From Sternotherus odoratus (lineage: Eukaryota; Chordata; Testudines; Kinosternidae): 64,000 bases of DNA. Below are positions 10,211-22,708 of this stretch, piece by piece; the stretch's first letter is position 1; every line of letters begins with the position of its first letter. The notes under the pieces were generated by a model that worked only from the letters and a program-made list of their open reading frames with translations, made no database searches and was not told the origin of the DNA. The stretch covers positions 33,072,319 to 33,136,318 of the forward strand of contig JAVMKO010000006.1 in NCBI GenBank assembly GCA_032164245.1, in the 5' to 3' direction. A program made the position numbers and the translations under genes.

Positions 10211-11389
10211 CCCACAGCCTCATTCCCCTAGGTCTTATAGGTCTGACACATTCCTCCCGTTTCCTGCCACTCCTAATATATTTGGTTTTACAGCAGTGGG
10301 CTGCCAGATGCTTATAGATTTACCTCCTGGAAGGATCTCTCTTATCTGCTTTCCCCAAAGCACTGGATGCATGCACTGCCACTTCTTCACATACCCACAC
10401 CAATCTTGTGTGATGATAATCAGCACAGGACAGTGTGATATGGCAAAGGAGATGCCCGTGGAGGATAACTTTAAGGAAAGCTGGACTTTGAGAATGAATG
10501 AAGTAGCTGAGTTTAAAGACTTCCTCCCCTTACTCCTCAAATAATGCTAGAAATTTTCATTCCATTGAGGAAGACAGAATTATTTCATCTCCAGTCCATT
10601 TCAATTCTCGTTGGTGGTCACAGCAGCCATTTTCTTGATCAATAAGATTATCTGTTTGCTAGAGAATGATTGACCAATGGGTAAGAATCAATAGGATGCT
10701 GCCAAATCATTTATTTGCCCCCTTCTCTAGTAATTAGCATCCACTTGGAAACAGAGTGGTTACTTGCTCTGAGATAATGAAGTTCAAAGTGCAAGTATTG
10801 ACCAGATAATCAATCCCCTAGTGATTGGCCCCAGTCTGACTGATGTCGCAGGGTGCTGCTTATAGAATTCTTATCCTTTTGTGTGAGGGGGAAGGGGTCT
10901 TACAGTAACGTCTTGTACTTCTCCTCTCTCAGTCTCAAAGAATCAACCTTCCCTCAGTCTAGAAAGGCTGGTGATAGCTCTCCACACAAGTGACTTTGGA
11001 AGAGGAGGTTGCTTTAAAATGAAATGAGATCTCGCTCCTAATCTCCAGAAGTAGTACAGTCCTCCTCACAGTATCCTGATGCTTTTGTTTCTAGTTCATG
11101 TTGGAACCCAGGGGGTCAGAACTATATAATAATAGGCCAAATCAGGAGGCCCTTCCTCAGATCTATTCAGTCCATACTCAAAATGCCCAGTGACTCTTCA
11201 ACAAGAGTTTTGTTTGAGGGAGCTTTGCCTAGACATTGAGGGCCAGGTTTTCTCACCCTTACTAATGCAGAGTAGTGCCTTACTGCTTACATAGTGCCAC
11301 CCAAATTTATAGGGCTAGTCAGACTAAGGTACTATCCACCAGAGCAAGGGTATCAAGCCCAGCTCTAATACAGACTTCAGGATCTAGCC
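10211..11389. other. Intron sequence, nothing recognised
   Basis: No exon, RNA gene or clear mobile element seen. Confidence 0.45.
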
Positions 11390-11680
11390 CAGGGGTCGGC
11401 AACCTTTCAGATGTAGTGTGTCGAGTCTTTATTTATTCACTCTAATTTAAGGTTTCACATGCCAACAATACATTTTAACGTTAAAAGGTCTCTTTCTGTA
11501 AGTCTATAATATATAACTAAACTATTATTGCATGTAAAGTAAATAAGGTTTTTAAAATGTTTAAGAAGCTTCATTTAAAATTAAATTAAAATGCAGAGCC
11601 CCCCAGACTGGTGTCGAGGACCCAGGCAGTGTGAGTGCCACTGAAAATCAGCTCTCTCGTGCCATAGGTTGCCTACCCCA
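11390..11680 (+). mobile_element. Non-autonomous hAT element, family B, copy 1
   Basis: Starts caggggtcggcaacctttca and ends cgtgccataggttgcctacccca; the ends are imperfect inverted repeats. The 8-bp direct repeat atctagcc flanks it exactly (11382-11389 and 11681-11688), the hallmark duplication length of hAT elements. No coding capacity. A 5'-truncated relative lies at 47769-48001. Confidence 0.9.
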
Positions 11681-11699
11681 ATCTAGCCTGTTAATAACA

Positions 11700-11828
11700 C
11701 TTTTCATGTGCATTGCTCTTTTTTATCCAATGAATTTAAAGCACTTTGCATAAAAGTGAGCGGCCATTAGTTTTCCCATATTACAGATGGAAAAAAACAG
11801 AGGCCACGAGAGATTAAGTGACGTATTC
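11700..11828 (-). mobile_element. CORE/MIR-like SINE, 3' half
   Basis: On the minus strand the order is cttaatctctcgtggcctct, ccatctgtaatatgggaaaa, aaagtgctttaaattcattg, matching the typical MIR order of a cctcagtttcc-like block, an atctgtaaaatggg-like block and a aaagcgcttt-like block. Confidence 0.6.
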
Positions 11829-12236
11829 AGGCGACGTCTACACTACAAACCACTGTCAGCAACATGCCGTGTATGGGTAGCTACATGCCGCAGTGAAAAG
11901 CAGGCTGCATCCACACTATGGTGTGAAGTTATGTGTTTCAGTGAAAGGCTCTGGCAGAGGGGAGGCAGCAAGGAAAAGCTCCAGCAATAGGGAGGTAACA
12001 GGACACTGCACTGTTAACAAATAACAGGGTAGATGGGAAGGCATAGCTTGGGGGAGTAGAGAGCCATGTAGGATATGTAGTCAGATACATATCTGCACTC
12101 TTCATGCATGTCTTTACTCACCAAAGCATCCCTCAGTCTACACTGCTTTTTATACCCATATGGGGGGGGGGGGGGGGGGCTGGCTATATGTTCACTACAC
12201 ACCATCAATGAAAGGGTGAAGTATAGACCTACCCTT
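11829..12236. mobile_element. DNA-transposon-like unit with 18-bp poly-G
   Basis: The left end aggcgacgtctacactac resembles the reverse complement of the right end (agggtaggtctatacttc), so the unit has decayed terminal inverted repeats like other turtle elements ending in gtctacact. It includes a run of 18 G at 12162-12179. No target duplication was verified. Confidence 0.4.
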
Positions 12237-13369
12237 AGAGGTTAAAGCTAGGACTGGAACAGTTCATTCCGATTACCAAAGACATTCTTCTGGACTACCA
12301 TGCCTCGTTATGAGGCATGAGACACTGAGCAATTTACCAAGGTCAGTCTGTGGCACAGCTGGAAAGAGATCCAATCTCTCCAGAGTCTCAGTCCAACTAT
12401 TTTATAAAACTGTCCATCCCCTGGGCTTTGAAAGACAGGCTCTGCTACTAAAATGAACACCCACTTCATGATCTTAATCCAGCTGGGTTCAGTTTCCTTC
12501 ACTTTTCCCATACATTTAGTTATTAGATCCCCCTCCCCCCCGTACAAATTGCCAAACTCCGAGATTAAACAGGCCAGCAATGCTGTGACTGCCAAGGAAT
12601 GATTTATCTCAGTGCCAATATTTCTAACATTTGTTTTGTCTTGAACAAAAAACCCCATAAAACAAAAGGAAAGCTGAATACACAGCAGCACTGAGCACAC
12701 ACAAAGCACATATTCTCAGAGGGCCTATAAGCATTTAATAGGTAACCTACATCTTTCTTCTCTCTACATCAATGTTCACCTGGGTGTCCCAGGCAGGTGA
12801 GAATCCATCTATTGATTTACCTATGTCATTTTCTTTGAAAACTTTGAGTGAATATAAAGAGCTGGCAACACCACAAGGAAAACTTTGAAACACTTTTATT
12901 TGAAAATAATGTGGTGAATACAATATCCAATCTGTATTTCTCTGGCTTCCCTCCTTTGTTTCTAAAGCTGCTGTATCAGAGAAGATTCTTAAAGTACTTC
13001 TTCAAGAACTCATCTCCTCCTATGGCACTGTCCCCTAAAAATTTCACCCTAGCAAATTGTGTTACCCTCTCTTCAGAATCATAGCCCTCCTGAACACCAT
13101 CTTCTGCTGTGAAGCCTATAAGAAATCAGTTGCTCAATTATAGCTCAGCAAAGGGACAGTTGTGGATAAATTATAACATATGAAAGAAAGTACATAGTAC
13201 TAACAATAAACATACCAGTCATATCCTTTACCATGCTGCTTGTATGCTGTATCTCCTTCCCCACAGCCTTTTTTTTTTGGCTGGGGGAGGGGGGGCTTTC
13301 AGACTAAGCTCATTGGGAAACAATTTCCTGTATGTATGTGCAAAACATTTGGAACAACCACTATAATAA
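12237..13369. other. Intron sequence with one MIR-like remnant
   Basis: About 12310-12405 resembles the middle of a CORE/MIR SINE on the minus strand (ggtcagtctgtggcacagct block). Nothing else recognised. Confidence 0.4.
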
Positions 13370-13565
13370 CTGTGCAGTAGTTAGGGCATAAGACTGGAGT
13401 TAGGACACTTGATATTACTCCTGCTCTGACACAGAGTGTGACTTTGGGCAACTCTTTTAAGTCCTCTGTGCCTCAAATTTTTCCTTTTCTAATTTTTCTA
13501 ATACTATATTCAGCCCCCGCTATGAGCTCTGGGGTTGAAAAACACTATACAAGTGCTAGGTACTA
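13370..13565 (+). mobile_element. CORE/MIR-like SINE
   Basis: Blocks in the expected order: agtagttagggcataagact, ctgctctgacacagagtgtg, actttgggcaactcttttaa, tgcctcaaatttttcc and a 3' part ending near aagtgctaggtac. Strongly diverged, as expected for an old amniote SINE. Confidence 0.7.
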
Positions 13566-16134
13566 TTTTAATATTTGTGATGGCATTACAAAGAGTGAAT
13601 GAGAACTAAGCAGGAAGAGATGATTTCTTAACTAATTAAGGGCGATATTCTTTCCTCAGCAATAGTGAATGGAGGGGAATGAAGCCTGGAAGAACTCATG
13701 AGGGCACAGAAAGAAACGGTGCTGCTTGTGAGTGGACAGTGGAACGGGGCTGGTGAACATAGCAGAATGAGATCACTGTGGGAACCCATATTCTACTGAT
13801 TTGCAAGACCACAATCCTATGCCTCCTGTAAAACCCTTCCTCACTGAGGGGATTTGCCATGAAAGGGACATCGGAGGTCCTTCCACTTTGCAAGCCTAAA
13901 TAGCCTGCCCCTCCTTCAGTCCTGCATGCTCTTTCCCTCTGAGGAGAGTCTATGAAGGGGCATTTCCTGGGGCTGGCTCTACCATTCCCATGGACTTTTC
14001 CCCACAGGAGAATTAGATCCTGTTTTTATATAAATGCTAAGTGCAGCATATGTCACTACATAACTGTCAGAAAAGATTTTGTTTTTTCTGTACTGTACTT
14101 TTATTATTTGAAAGGGGGTCAGGGGCAAGGCAGAAGCCAATTTGTAAAGCAAAGCAGTTAGAGCACATTAGAGAGGACACACACATGCACTGTGCTCTCT
14201 CTTGGAGCTATCCTGATTTCTTATTTTCCTTAACCTAAAACTAAAATTATTTGAACTGAAAGTAAATGGCTGATCCTTATGTAGGGAAAGCACTCGGTCT
14301 TGACTCATGAAAGCGCGCCCACCAGGCCTCCAGACAATGAAACAAATTCTATCCCAGCAACACTGGATACTGAAAATACTGAATTTGGTGAAATTACTCT
14401 GGATTTACACTGGTGCAACTGACAGCAGAACTTATCCCAGTTCCTTTTTTGAAATCAAAAGACCTGGGGAAAAGCTATTTAAAAAATAAGCCAAGACCTA
14501 ACAAGCATTCAAGGATTACTGTATTTCCCTGCTCTCACGTTTGACAGTACCTGCAACAGTATAGATTCTCTCCTCCCTCCTCTTTGTCAGGTTCCAGCAT
14601 GACTAGACATCAACCAAAACCCAGCAGACAATACCGCTAATTACCTCTGTCTGAAGATCACTGCTGATTATGCAGCTCTCCTTCCATTGTGATGGTGGCC
14701 TTTTAGTAATACAACAAGCTCCTTGTATGAGGACTCACTTAACTCACACCTGCACACACACATTAACTCTCCCACCCTCTAAGGTCACAAAAGTCACTTC
14801 GATTCTCTTATAATCTGAGGCATCGCTGTTTCTCAGAATAGCTCCTTTCTTCTGTCTACTCACTTCAGAAATCTATTTTAAACAGGGTCTGAAGTACTTT
14901 TATTTCTCCTCTTTGGGATTTTTTCCCCCGCTTTTTTTTTTTCCCCCTTTTTGTAACTGGCTGTTGAATTTCAGTCCAGCTGGCAGATCACTTTCTTTCT
15001 ATGGTTTGGGGGACTTTGCACCATGATGCTAAATGCAGTCATTCCACAACAGGCCCACACACTAATTACTACAATGTCAAATAGTTTTATGGGAACCTTT
15101 ATCACTAAGAAGCAACTCATCGTTTTTTCTATTGACTGGAAAAGCAGAATGCAGTTTTATGCTTAGTTAGTCTCTCTGAGCAGTAACTTTAACTGGATAA
15201 ATTTCTGGACCAGTCTTTATTTCCTAGGTATTTTTTTCAGTGGGTTTGGGGAGTCTACATTCAGTACAGAGCATATGATTTCTGCTGATGCTACACTCTG
15301 GCCACTTTTGATGCCATTCTCATTATCACCTGCAGATGGGTTTGAAAACAACACTCAGGATATGAAAAATTGCACACTTTGGGTGACAGGTGTATTTGTT
15401 GTGATGAATCCCAGTTATGAGTAAAGACTTCAGTGGCTGAAAGGTGGTAGGAAGGTCATTTTCACCTATAAGCCTGGTGTGTAAAATCATTAACAAAAAC
15501 ATAGAATGGTATCAAAGGAATTACGGAACCTGGATTTTATCGGAAGTAAAATAATTTTGGATTAGGGATTTCCAAGACCCCCTGGTGTTTTAGAAAGAGA
15601 TCAAAACAATTTTAAGGTGAGAGGTAATGTGTACATATGGGCTACCAGATACTGGTTTTGGCTGGTCAATTTTTATGACATATAACAAATAGGAATTACA
15701 ACCCCCTTTGGAAATTGCTTTTAAAAGGAGCACTTTTCACAGATTGAGAGGTTATAAAACCAGAAGGGGCCATTGCAACAAAGGCCACATTACTTCCCTC
15801 AATTAATTCCTGTTTAAATTAGAGCATATCTTCAACATTTTATCTTGATGTACTTATCTTGATGTAAAAATGCCAGTGAGTACTGAGTACTGTATTGTGC
15901 TTATGATTTTCCAGCAACTGAAAGGTAAGTAGCGACAGGCGCTCCATTTTGTTGGGTAAGGTTCCCAGTGCCTGATTAAGTCCTTTCTGCATCACTGCAG
16001 TCTATTGAGCAAGATTCACAAATAAAGTCATTGGAATTACAGCAGCAATGAATTTGGTGCAAGAAATTTCCATACTTCTGATAACACAGTTCTGTCAATG
16101 CAGCCTAACACCTTGCAGATGCTGACTTGCTTAT
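13566..16134. other. Intron sequence, little recognised
   Basis: About 14385-14460 (tactctggatttacactggtg) belongs to a widespread amniote ancient repeat. Otherwise no exon, RNA gene or mobile element seen. Confidence 0.4.
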
Positions 16135-16310
16135 AGAGAGGCAATATGGTCTCTAGTGGATAGGGTACTCGACTGTAAATCAGGTTCCATTTCTGGCTCT
16201 ACCACTGATCTGCTGTGTAATCCTGGGCTAGTCACTTCATGCCTATGTCCTCTTTCACATTTTGTCTATTAAATTTTAAACTATAAATGCTTCATCTTAA
16301 TATACTGTAT
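16135..16310 (+). mobile_element. CORE/MIR-like SINE
   Basis: Order: ctctagtggatagggtactc, ggctctaccactgatctgct, gtgtaatcctgggctagtca, cttcatgcctatgtcctctt. The tRNA-derived head and the core are readable; the 3' part is decayed. Confidence 0.75.
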
Positions 16311-16364
16311 GTTTTTATTACACCTAGAACAATGGGTCCCTGATCTCAATTGGGGCATCTAGGT

Positions 16365-16979
16365 CAGGGGTGGGCAAACTTTTTGGCTCAAGGGCCACAC
16401 TGGGGTGAAAAACTGTATAGAGGGCCGGGTAGGAAAGGCTGTGCCTCCCCGAACAGCCTGGCCTCCGCCCCCTCCCACTTCCCTCAGAACTCGCAACCCA
16501 TCCAATCCCCCCACTCCTTTTCCTCTGACTCCCCCCTCCCAGGACCCCCACCCCTAATAACCCCCCAGGACTCCATCCCCTATCTAAGCCCCCTGCTCCT
16601 TGTCCCTTGACTGCCCTGACCCCTATCCACACCCCTGTCAGTCCCCTCCCCAGGACTACCACGCCCCATCCAACTCTCCCTCGCTGGTTCCCTGTTTTCT
16701 GATTGCCCCTGGGACCCCTCTGTCCTTATCCAACCCTCCAGCCCTGGGCCCCTTACCGCACCACTCAGAGCAGCATGTCTGGCCGAACCCAGACACGCTG
16801 CCATGCTGCCCCACAGGAGTGTGCAGCCCCGCCCCCCAGAGCACTGCCCACGTGGCTTCGGGGTGGGGACAACAGGAGGGGAAGAGCCGGGGGAGCCTCC
16901 CCAGCCATGAGCTCAGGGGCTGGGCAGGAGGGTCCCACGGGCCGGATATGGCCCACGGGCCATAATTTGCTCACCCCTG
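16365..16979 (-). mobile_element. Non-autonomous hAT element, family A, copy 2
   Basis: Starts caggggtgggcaaact and ends aatttgctcacccctg, clean terminal inverted repeats. The flanks atctaggt (16357-16364) and gtctaggt (16980-16987) match at 7 of 8 bases, the hAT duplication length. It is the same family as 8286-8962 but in the opposite orientation, here C-rich on the plus strand. Open frames in it are by-products of the biased sequence. Confidence 0.9.
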
Positions 16980-16987
16980 GTCTAGGT

Positions 16988-18764
16988 GCTGCCATAATAA
17001 ACACAATTTAAAATAATCATTTGGTCCAGATGTATAGCATCAGTGTTGGTGACTAGACCTGCAGTGAGCTCCCTCATCTCTGTTCTCTAGGAGCCATGGG
17101 AACATTGTGGCACAGATACTTACTTTCGCTTAAATTCTACATCTACTAGGGAATGTCTGGAAACCGCTGATGCTCAAAATCCCTTAGCTCACGCCATAGA
17201 AAGGAAGCCAGGCGAAAAGCTTAATCATCTGTATGCGTGAAATGAAGACTTTTTTCTGTTGCCATTCACCACCCAGTTGTCTTCCCCCAAGGAAATTATT
17301 TAATCCCAGGACCTCTGGCAGGATTAATTTACTGCCAACCAACAGCAAGGCAGTAAACTCTGGCAAAAATAAACTCAAATGTGTTTAGGCCACATGATTT
17401 TGGGAAAACAACTTTTGCAAACAGCTGGTGAGGATCCATCTGTGAGATTATCAACCTCCTTTGTAACTGCCAAATGCAAGTGAAGAGTTCAATAGAAACT
17501 GACAGCATGCTGAAGTAACCAGAACTCAAGAGGAGTCATGAAAGTACAGTGCCTACCTCTTAACTCACAAGTGAGAGGATTGTTGAGATGGTCTATTCGT
17601 TCCCACAACTGATGATATACAGAGACCCACTCTATCTGGTGGCATATAACAGATCAGGAAGTGTCTAATCAAGGACTGACACAGTAGCTTTAAAGACCTA
17701 CTGATGCCTCCTAGAAAATAATTGATAAACATTCTTTTTAGACATGGATCTGAACCACAACCCCAGATCTGAATTTTTCAGTTGGCCTTTATGTCCCTAA
17801 TAGGCTGAACCAACACAATAGAGACACATTTCATTTTGGAACAGTTTAAGGTCTGGATCTGAACTTTGGACCCATTTCTGATTCTATTTAGAAATAATTC
17901 TGCTTCTTGGTCTCATCGTCTCTTTATTTTGCTACCCCCATTCTTCATTACTGGAGTTATTTGGCTAAAAGCATGGGTCTGCTTATTTCTGTGTCCCAGT
18001 GTTACCCTGGAGCTTATTTCCCATCTGAAGCCATGATCTACCGTATTTGCTAGAGAGGTCACATCTAGTTGCCAAGGAAAAGATTGCGGGGCAAACGACC
18101 TGAGGGTTGGCTTCAGTTACGAGCCTGTGACCACCTCAGAAGCAAAGATCCTGATGGAGAAAATCTCCCCATCCATCTTAAAGTGCTGTCAGGGAGGGTG
18201 TAACCCACCCCTTAGACAGTTTCAGACAATTGAGGCTGACAGAAGCTGAACTGGCAGCTGCACAAAATACCACAAGACAGACTTATATTTATAGGTGGCA
18301 TGGAATGTACTGCATAATGCTTTAACTGCTAGGCATCCCTATCAAGAGGGTCAGCCCAATTGTTGGATGTCTGTGTGATGGCAGGAATGCCTGAGCCACT
18401 CTATTATAACAATCAGACCTGTCTGTCTCAGCTCATCCCCAGTTGAAAAATAAGCACTTGTCTGGGGGAAAATCATAAAAACGAAGACACCTGACAGGAG
18501 GGGTGAAGACATGTCCATTTGTCACAGACCATATAATCACAATATAGAAGAAAAAATAGGGGCAAGGTGCAAATAGCTTTTGACAATGTTAATCAATTTG
18601 AATTTGCTTCTGCAACCTGTATGTTGGGCTCCAAACTGTATTCTGCCCTTCCTCATAAACAGCAGTGTTGAGTTATAGAGTTATCATTATAATAATGCAT
18701 ACTCAAAGGTAGTTTGTCACAGAGCAGAAATGCAATAGTTTCTTAGTATGGTTCTGGTGAGATC
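16988..18764. other. Intron sequence, nothing recognised
   Basis: No exon, RNA gene or clear mobile element seen. Confidence 0.45.
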
Positions 18765-18905
18765 ACAATTGCAATATTGCATTCTGTTTGGGCATTTCAT
18801 TACAATAAAGAATATTGACAAACAGGAGAGAATTCAGAGGAAAAACAACAAAAAATGATGAGCTGGCTGAAGGAATTGACTTATGAGGAAAAATACACTT
18901 ACATA
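18765..18905 (+). mobile_element. CR1 LINE fragment, sense
   Basis: Reads like the CR1 stretch after the reverse transcriptase (gcattctgtttgggcatttc, caggagagaattcagaggaa, tgaggaaaaata), a short diverged piece. Confidence 0.5.
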
Positions 18906-19805
18906 AACCTACAGCAGCATGTCATCAACACATTTTAGCACACCAAACAAATCAATCATTTCCAGTCATAAAAATATCCTTCTATTCCATTGTGAGAAAA
19001 CTTATGGAACACTGATATAACAAAGTACCCAGGGACTATGTTCCCTTTGAAATCTTTAGAACGCATTCCATAAACTATATATAAAATCAACAATATGTTG
19101 TAAATACAAAAACTGGTTTCCTTTAAAGAACAAAACAAGGGATTGAGTTAAAGTTGAAAAGTAGCTTAGAACAAGATGTGATGAGAATGAAGAACTGTAC
19201 AACAGTGTAGATATTGGTTCGCTCCTTTAAATGTTGATTTCTAACCTTTCCAAAATTTGTGGGTTTTTTTGTAAGAAGTAGAATTTTTGTACAGAAATTG
19301 TAACATTATTTAAGGGTATTAGGATGACTCCAATCAAATACATTTTCAGCCCAGATTTTTTTTAACAAAGTTTCTTGCTAAAGAATGACCTTGTTTTTTG
19401 AATGAATGCCAAAAAATGTAGATTGGATTGGGAGACCTGCAGCAATAGTTCTAATGATGCACACCCCAAATGGGTTCTCTCTCTTGCAGACTTTTGCAAC
19501 TTTATAGGAGGTGTGTGTGATAGGAGAAATATATCTGGAGGAGATATGGGAATAGTAGACAGTAAAGACCAAAGTCAGGGCTAACACAGAGGCTTTTATA
19601 GACATGGAAAACTCAATTTCACATTTAGATTATTATAAAAGCCTGGATGAAAGTCTCCAATTTTCCTGGACTGCCTTCCCTAATCCTTTCACCCTCTCCC
19701 CTCTTAAGATACAGCCAGAGACAGACAGACAGACACACAAAGAGAGGGAGAGAGCACCCTCAGGAAAGTTCCAGAGTCAGTTCAGGGAACATTCACAATT
19801 ACAGA

Positions 19806-21690
19806 CTCATAGAACCGGACGGGACCTCGAGAGGTCATCACTCATGGAAAGAGTAAGTATTATCTAGACCGTCCCTGACAGGTGTTTGTCTAACCTGCTC
19901 TTTAAAATCGCCGATGATGGAGACTCCACAACATTCCTAAGCAATTTATTCCTGTGCTTAACAACCATGACAGCTAGGAAGTTTTTCCTAATGTCCAACC
20001 TAAACTGCCCTTGCTGCAATTTAAACCCATTGCTTCTTGTCTTATCCTCAGAGATTAAGGAGAACAATTTACCTCCCCCTTCTCACTACCTTTTATATAC
20101 TTAAAGACTGTTTTTGTCCCCTCTCAGTCTTCTCATCGCTAGACTAAACAAACCCAACTTTTCTAATTTTCTTTCATAGGTCATGTTTTCTAGACCTTAA
20201 ATCATTTTTCAGAGGGGTAGCCGTGTTAGTCTGGATCTGCAAAAGCGACAAAGAGTCATGTGGCACCTTATAGACTAACAAACATATTGAAGCATAAGCT
20301 TTCGTGGGCTAATACCCATGTATCCGACAAAGTGGGTATTAGCCCACGGAAGCTTATGCTCAAGTACGTTTGTTAGTCTATAAGGTGCCACATGACTCTT
20401 TGCAGCTTTTGCTAATCATTTTTGTTGCTCTTCTCTGGACTTTCTCCATATCTTTCCCGAAATGTGGTGCCCAGAACTGGACTCAATGCTTCAGTTGAGG
20501 CTTAATCAGCTCAGTGTAGAGTAGAAGAATTACTTCTTGTGTCTCGCTTACAAAATGCCTGCTAATACAGCCCAGAATGATGTTTGCTTTTTTTACAACA
20601 GTGTTACACTTTGACTTACATTTAGTTTGCTATGACTCCCAAATCTCTTTCCACAGTACTCCTTTCTAGGCAGTCATTTCCAATTTTGTATATGTGTAAC
20701 TGATTATTCCTTCCTAAGTAGAGTATTTCACATTTGTCCTTATTCTCCGTATTTACTTCAGACCATTTCTCCAGTTTGCCCAGATCATTTTGAATGTTAA
20801 TCCTATCCTCCAAAGCTCTTGCAATCCCTCCCAGCTTGGTATCATCCACACACTTTATACACATACTCTCTATGCTACTATCTAAATAATTGATGAAAAT
20901 ATTGAACAGAACCGGAACCAGGACTGATCTGTGTGGGACCTCACTTGATATGCTCTTCCAGCTTGTCTTTGAATCAATGTTTACTACTCTCTGGGAATGG
21001 TTTTCCAACCTGTTATGTACCCACCTTATAGTAGTTCCACTTAGGTTGCATTTCCCTAGTTTGTTTCTGAGACGGTCATGAAAGACAGTATTTAAAGCCT
21101 TACTAAAGTCAAGATATACCACATCTACCGCTTTTCCCCTATCCACAAGGGTTGTTACCCTGTCAAACAAAGTTATCTGACAGGATGTGTTCTTGACAAA
21201 TCCATGTTGACTGTTACTTATCACCTTATTATCTTCTAAGTGCCTGCAAATGAACTGCTTAATATTTTCTCCACTTTCTTTCGGAGTACTGAAGCTAAGC
21301 TAACTGGTCTCTAATTCCCCCAGTTGTCCTTATTTCCACCCCACCCCCACCACCCTTTTTTAGATAGATGGGCACTTTCCCATACATATAATCACTAATG
21401 GTCTCAACTCCTCAGTCAGCTCCTTGAGTATTCTAGGATACATTTAATCAGGCCCTGGTGACTTGAAAATATCTAACTTGTCTAAATAATTTTAAACTTG
21501 TTCTCTCCCTATTTTAGCCTCTCATCCTACCTCGTTTTCGCTGGCATTCATTAAGTTACATGTCGAATTACTATTAAACTTTTTGGTAGAAACGGAAACA
21601 AAAGTTATTTAGCACTTTTGCCACATCCATATTTTCTCTTATTGTTTTTCCCCCCTCATTAACAGGCCTACCCTGTCCTTTGTCTTCCTC
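19806..21690 (-). mobile_element. CR1 LINE, 5'-truncated, with reverse-transcriptase remnant
   Basis: Best preserved CR1 in the window. On the minus strand a 200-codon frame at 21224-20622 covers the middle of the reverse transcriptase: VVYLDFSKALNTVFHD, then VPHRSVLVPVLFNIF (usual form PQGSVLGP.LFN) and CVDDTKLGG where active CR1 has F/Y-ADDTKL, keeping the two catalytic aspartates but with changed neighbours. Upstream parts (to about 21690) and the C-terminal end with the 3' region (20210-19806) are readable but broken by stops. The 3' end lies at about 19806, reading outwards to a catagaacc-type terminus. A fold-back SINE at 20210-20413 splits it. The element is not active. Confidence 0.9.
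20210..20413. mobile_element. Fold-back SINE insertion with 10-bp target duplication
   Basis: Left part is a cagaggggtagccg family SINE in plus orientation; right part is the same SINE in inverse orientation, truncated before its own head. Arms 20239-20319 and 20332-20412 pair almost fully. The repeat aatcattttt flanks the unit at 20200-20209 and 20414-20423. Removing unit plus one repeat restores CR1. Confidence 0.9.
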
Positions 21691-22667
21691 TAGCTTCTAA
21701 TGTAATGCAGAGTAAATACGCTGCATCCTGAGTCCAGTCAGGCTCAGCAACTTAAATAAAGGCTGGGTTTCTCCTATAGAGGAGAGATGGAGATTGTTCT
21801 GCTCATAAGCCAGGACAGAGGCTCTGGGGGAACTTAAGCCCTGACTGTTTGTATATTTGTTTTGTGTTGTGGAATTTGCTTACTGTAAAACTGCTTGGCA
21901 GGAATGCAACAGCCGGAAACTCTTGCCAAGTTTGTATTATGTTGCTTACATCAGAACTCCTGAAATAAACCAGAAATCCTGCATGACTAGAAAAGGGACA
22001 CTTCCCAGGAGGCTCAGGTAGACGACATGTTATGTCCATGATTATTTTCTGGATGGGGGAATGGAGAGGAAAAGACCATATGGTCAAACCTCCTTTTCTA
22101 CTTTTTTCATACTCCAGAGGAAAATTCTGCCATTGGATGAGACACATCATGTAGCATGCTTTGGGGGGTTACTTTCTGTGGGGGTGTTGGGCTCCAGGGG
22201 ATTCCAGCTCTGCTGGGCTGGCTTAGCTCCTCTAGCTCCCTCCATTCTCTGAACCTGTGTGGGAAAGCAGCACAAGCGGAGTCAGCCTCTGGCTGTGTTT
22301 ACTTGGGCAGCTTCTCTCTGTGTTGTGGATCTCTCCCTTGGGTGAGTTTCTGGGGGCAGCCACAGTAGGGATGGCTCTGGGAATCATCAGGACCTTTGCA
22401 GAAGCTGTGCTCTATAGAAGTCGGCAGGAAGTGGCAAGAGGTAGCCTCACAGATGACTCTAGCCTCCAGATTTTCTTTATGAGTTAAGGGAACAGGGCAC
22501 AGAAGGCCAGACCAGTGCAAGGAGATGTCAGTTACACATCTGGATGCCAGCCCATATCCGGCCCTTTCCCTTCATCTCAAGGTGTAGGAAGAGGAGATGA
22601 AGAAAAATCTTTGCTTCAAACACATATCTTGGGTAATTTGCAGAAGAATAAAGGGAAATGATGAAAA
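21691..22667. other. Intron sequence, nothing recognised
   Basis: Open frames on both strands here are short, without recognisable domains. Confidence 0.4.
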
Positions 22668-22708
22668 GGAGAGAGAGAGAGAGAGGGAGAGAGAGAGAGA
22701 GAGAGAGA
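22668..22708. repeat. (GA)n microsatellite
   Basis: About 20 GA units with one interruption (ggga at 22685-22688). Confidence 0.95.

Noticed and set aside
16324..17004. Several overlapping open frames of 74 to 121 codons
   Set aside because: All fall within the second copy of the same hAT family and mirror the ones at 8302-8910.
20622..21224. 200-codon reverse-transcriptase frame as a live gene
   Set aside because: It is part of a 5'-truncated CR1 with changed motifs, stops outside this frame and a SINE insertion.
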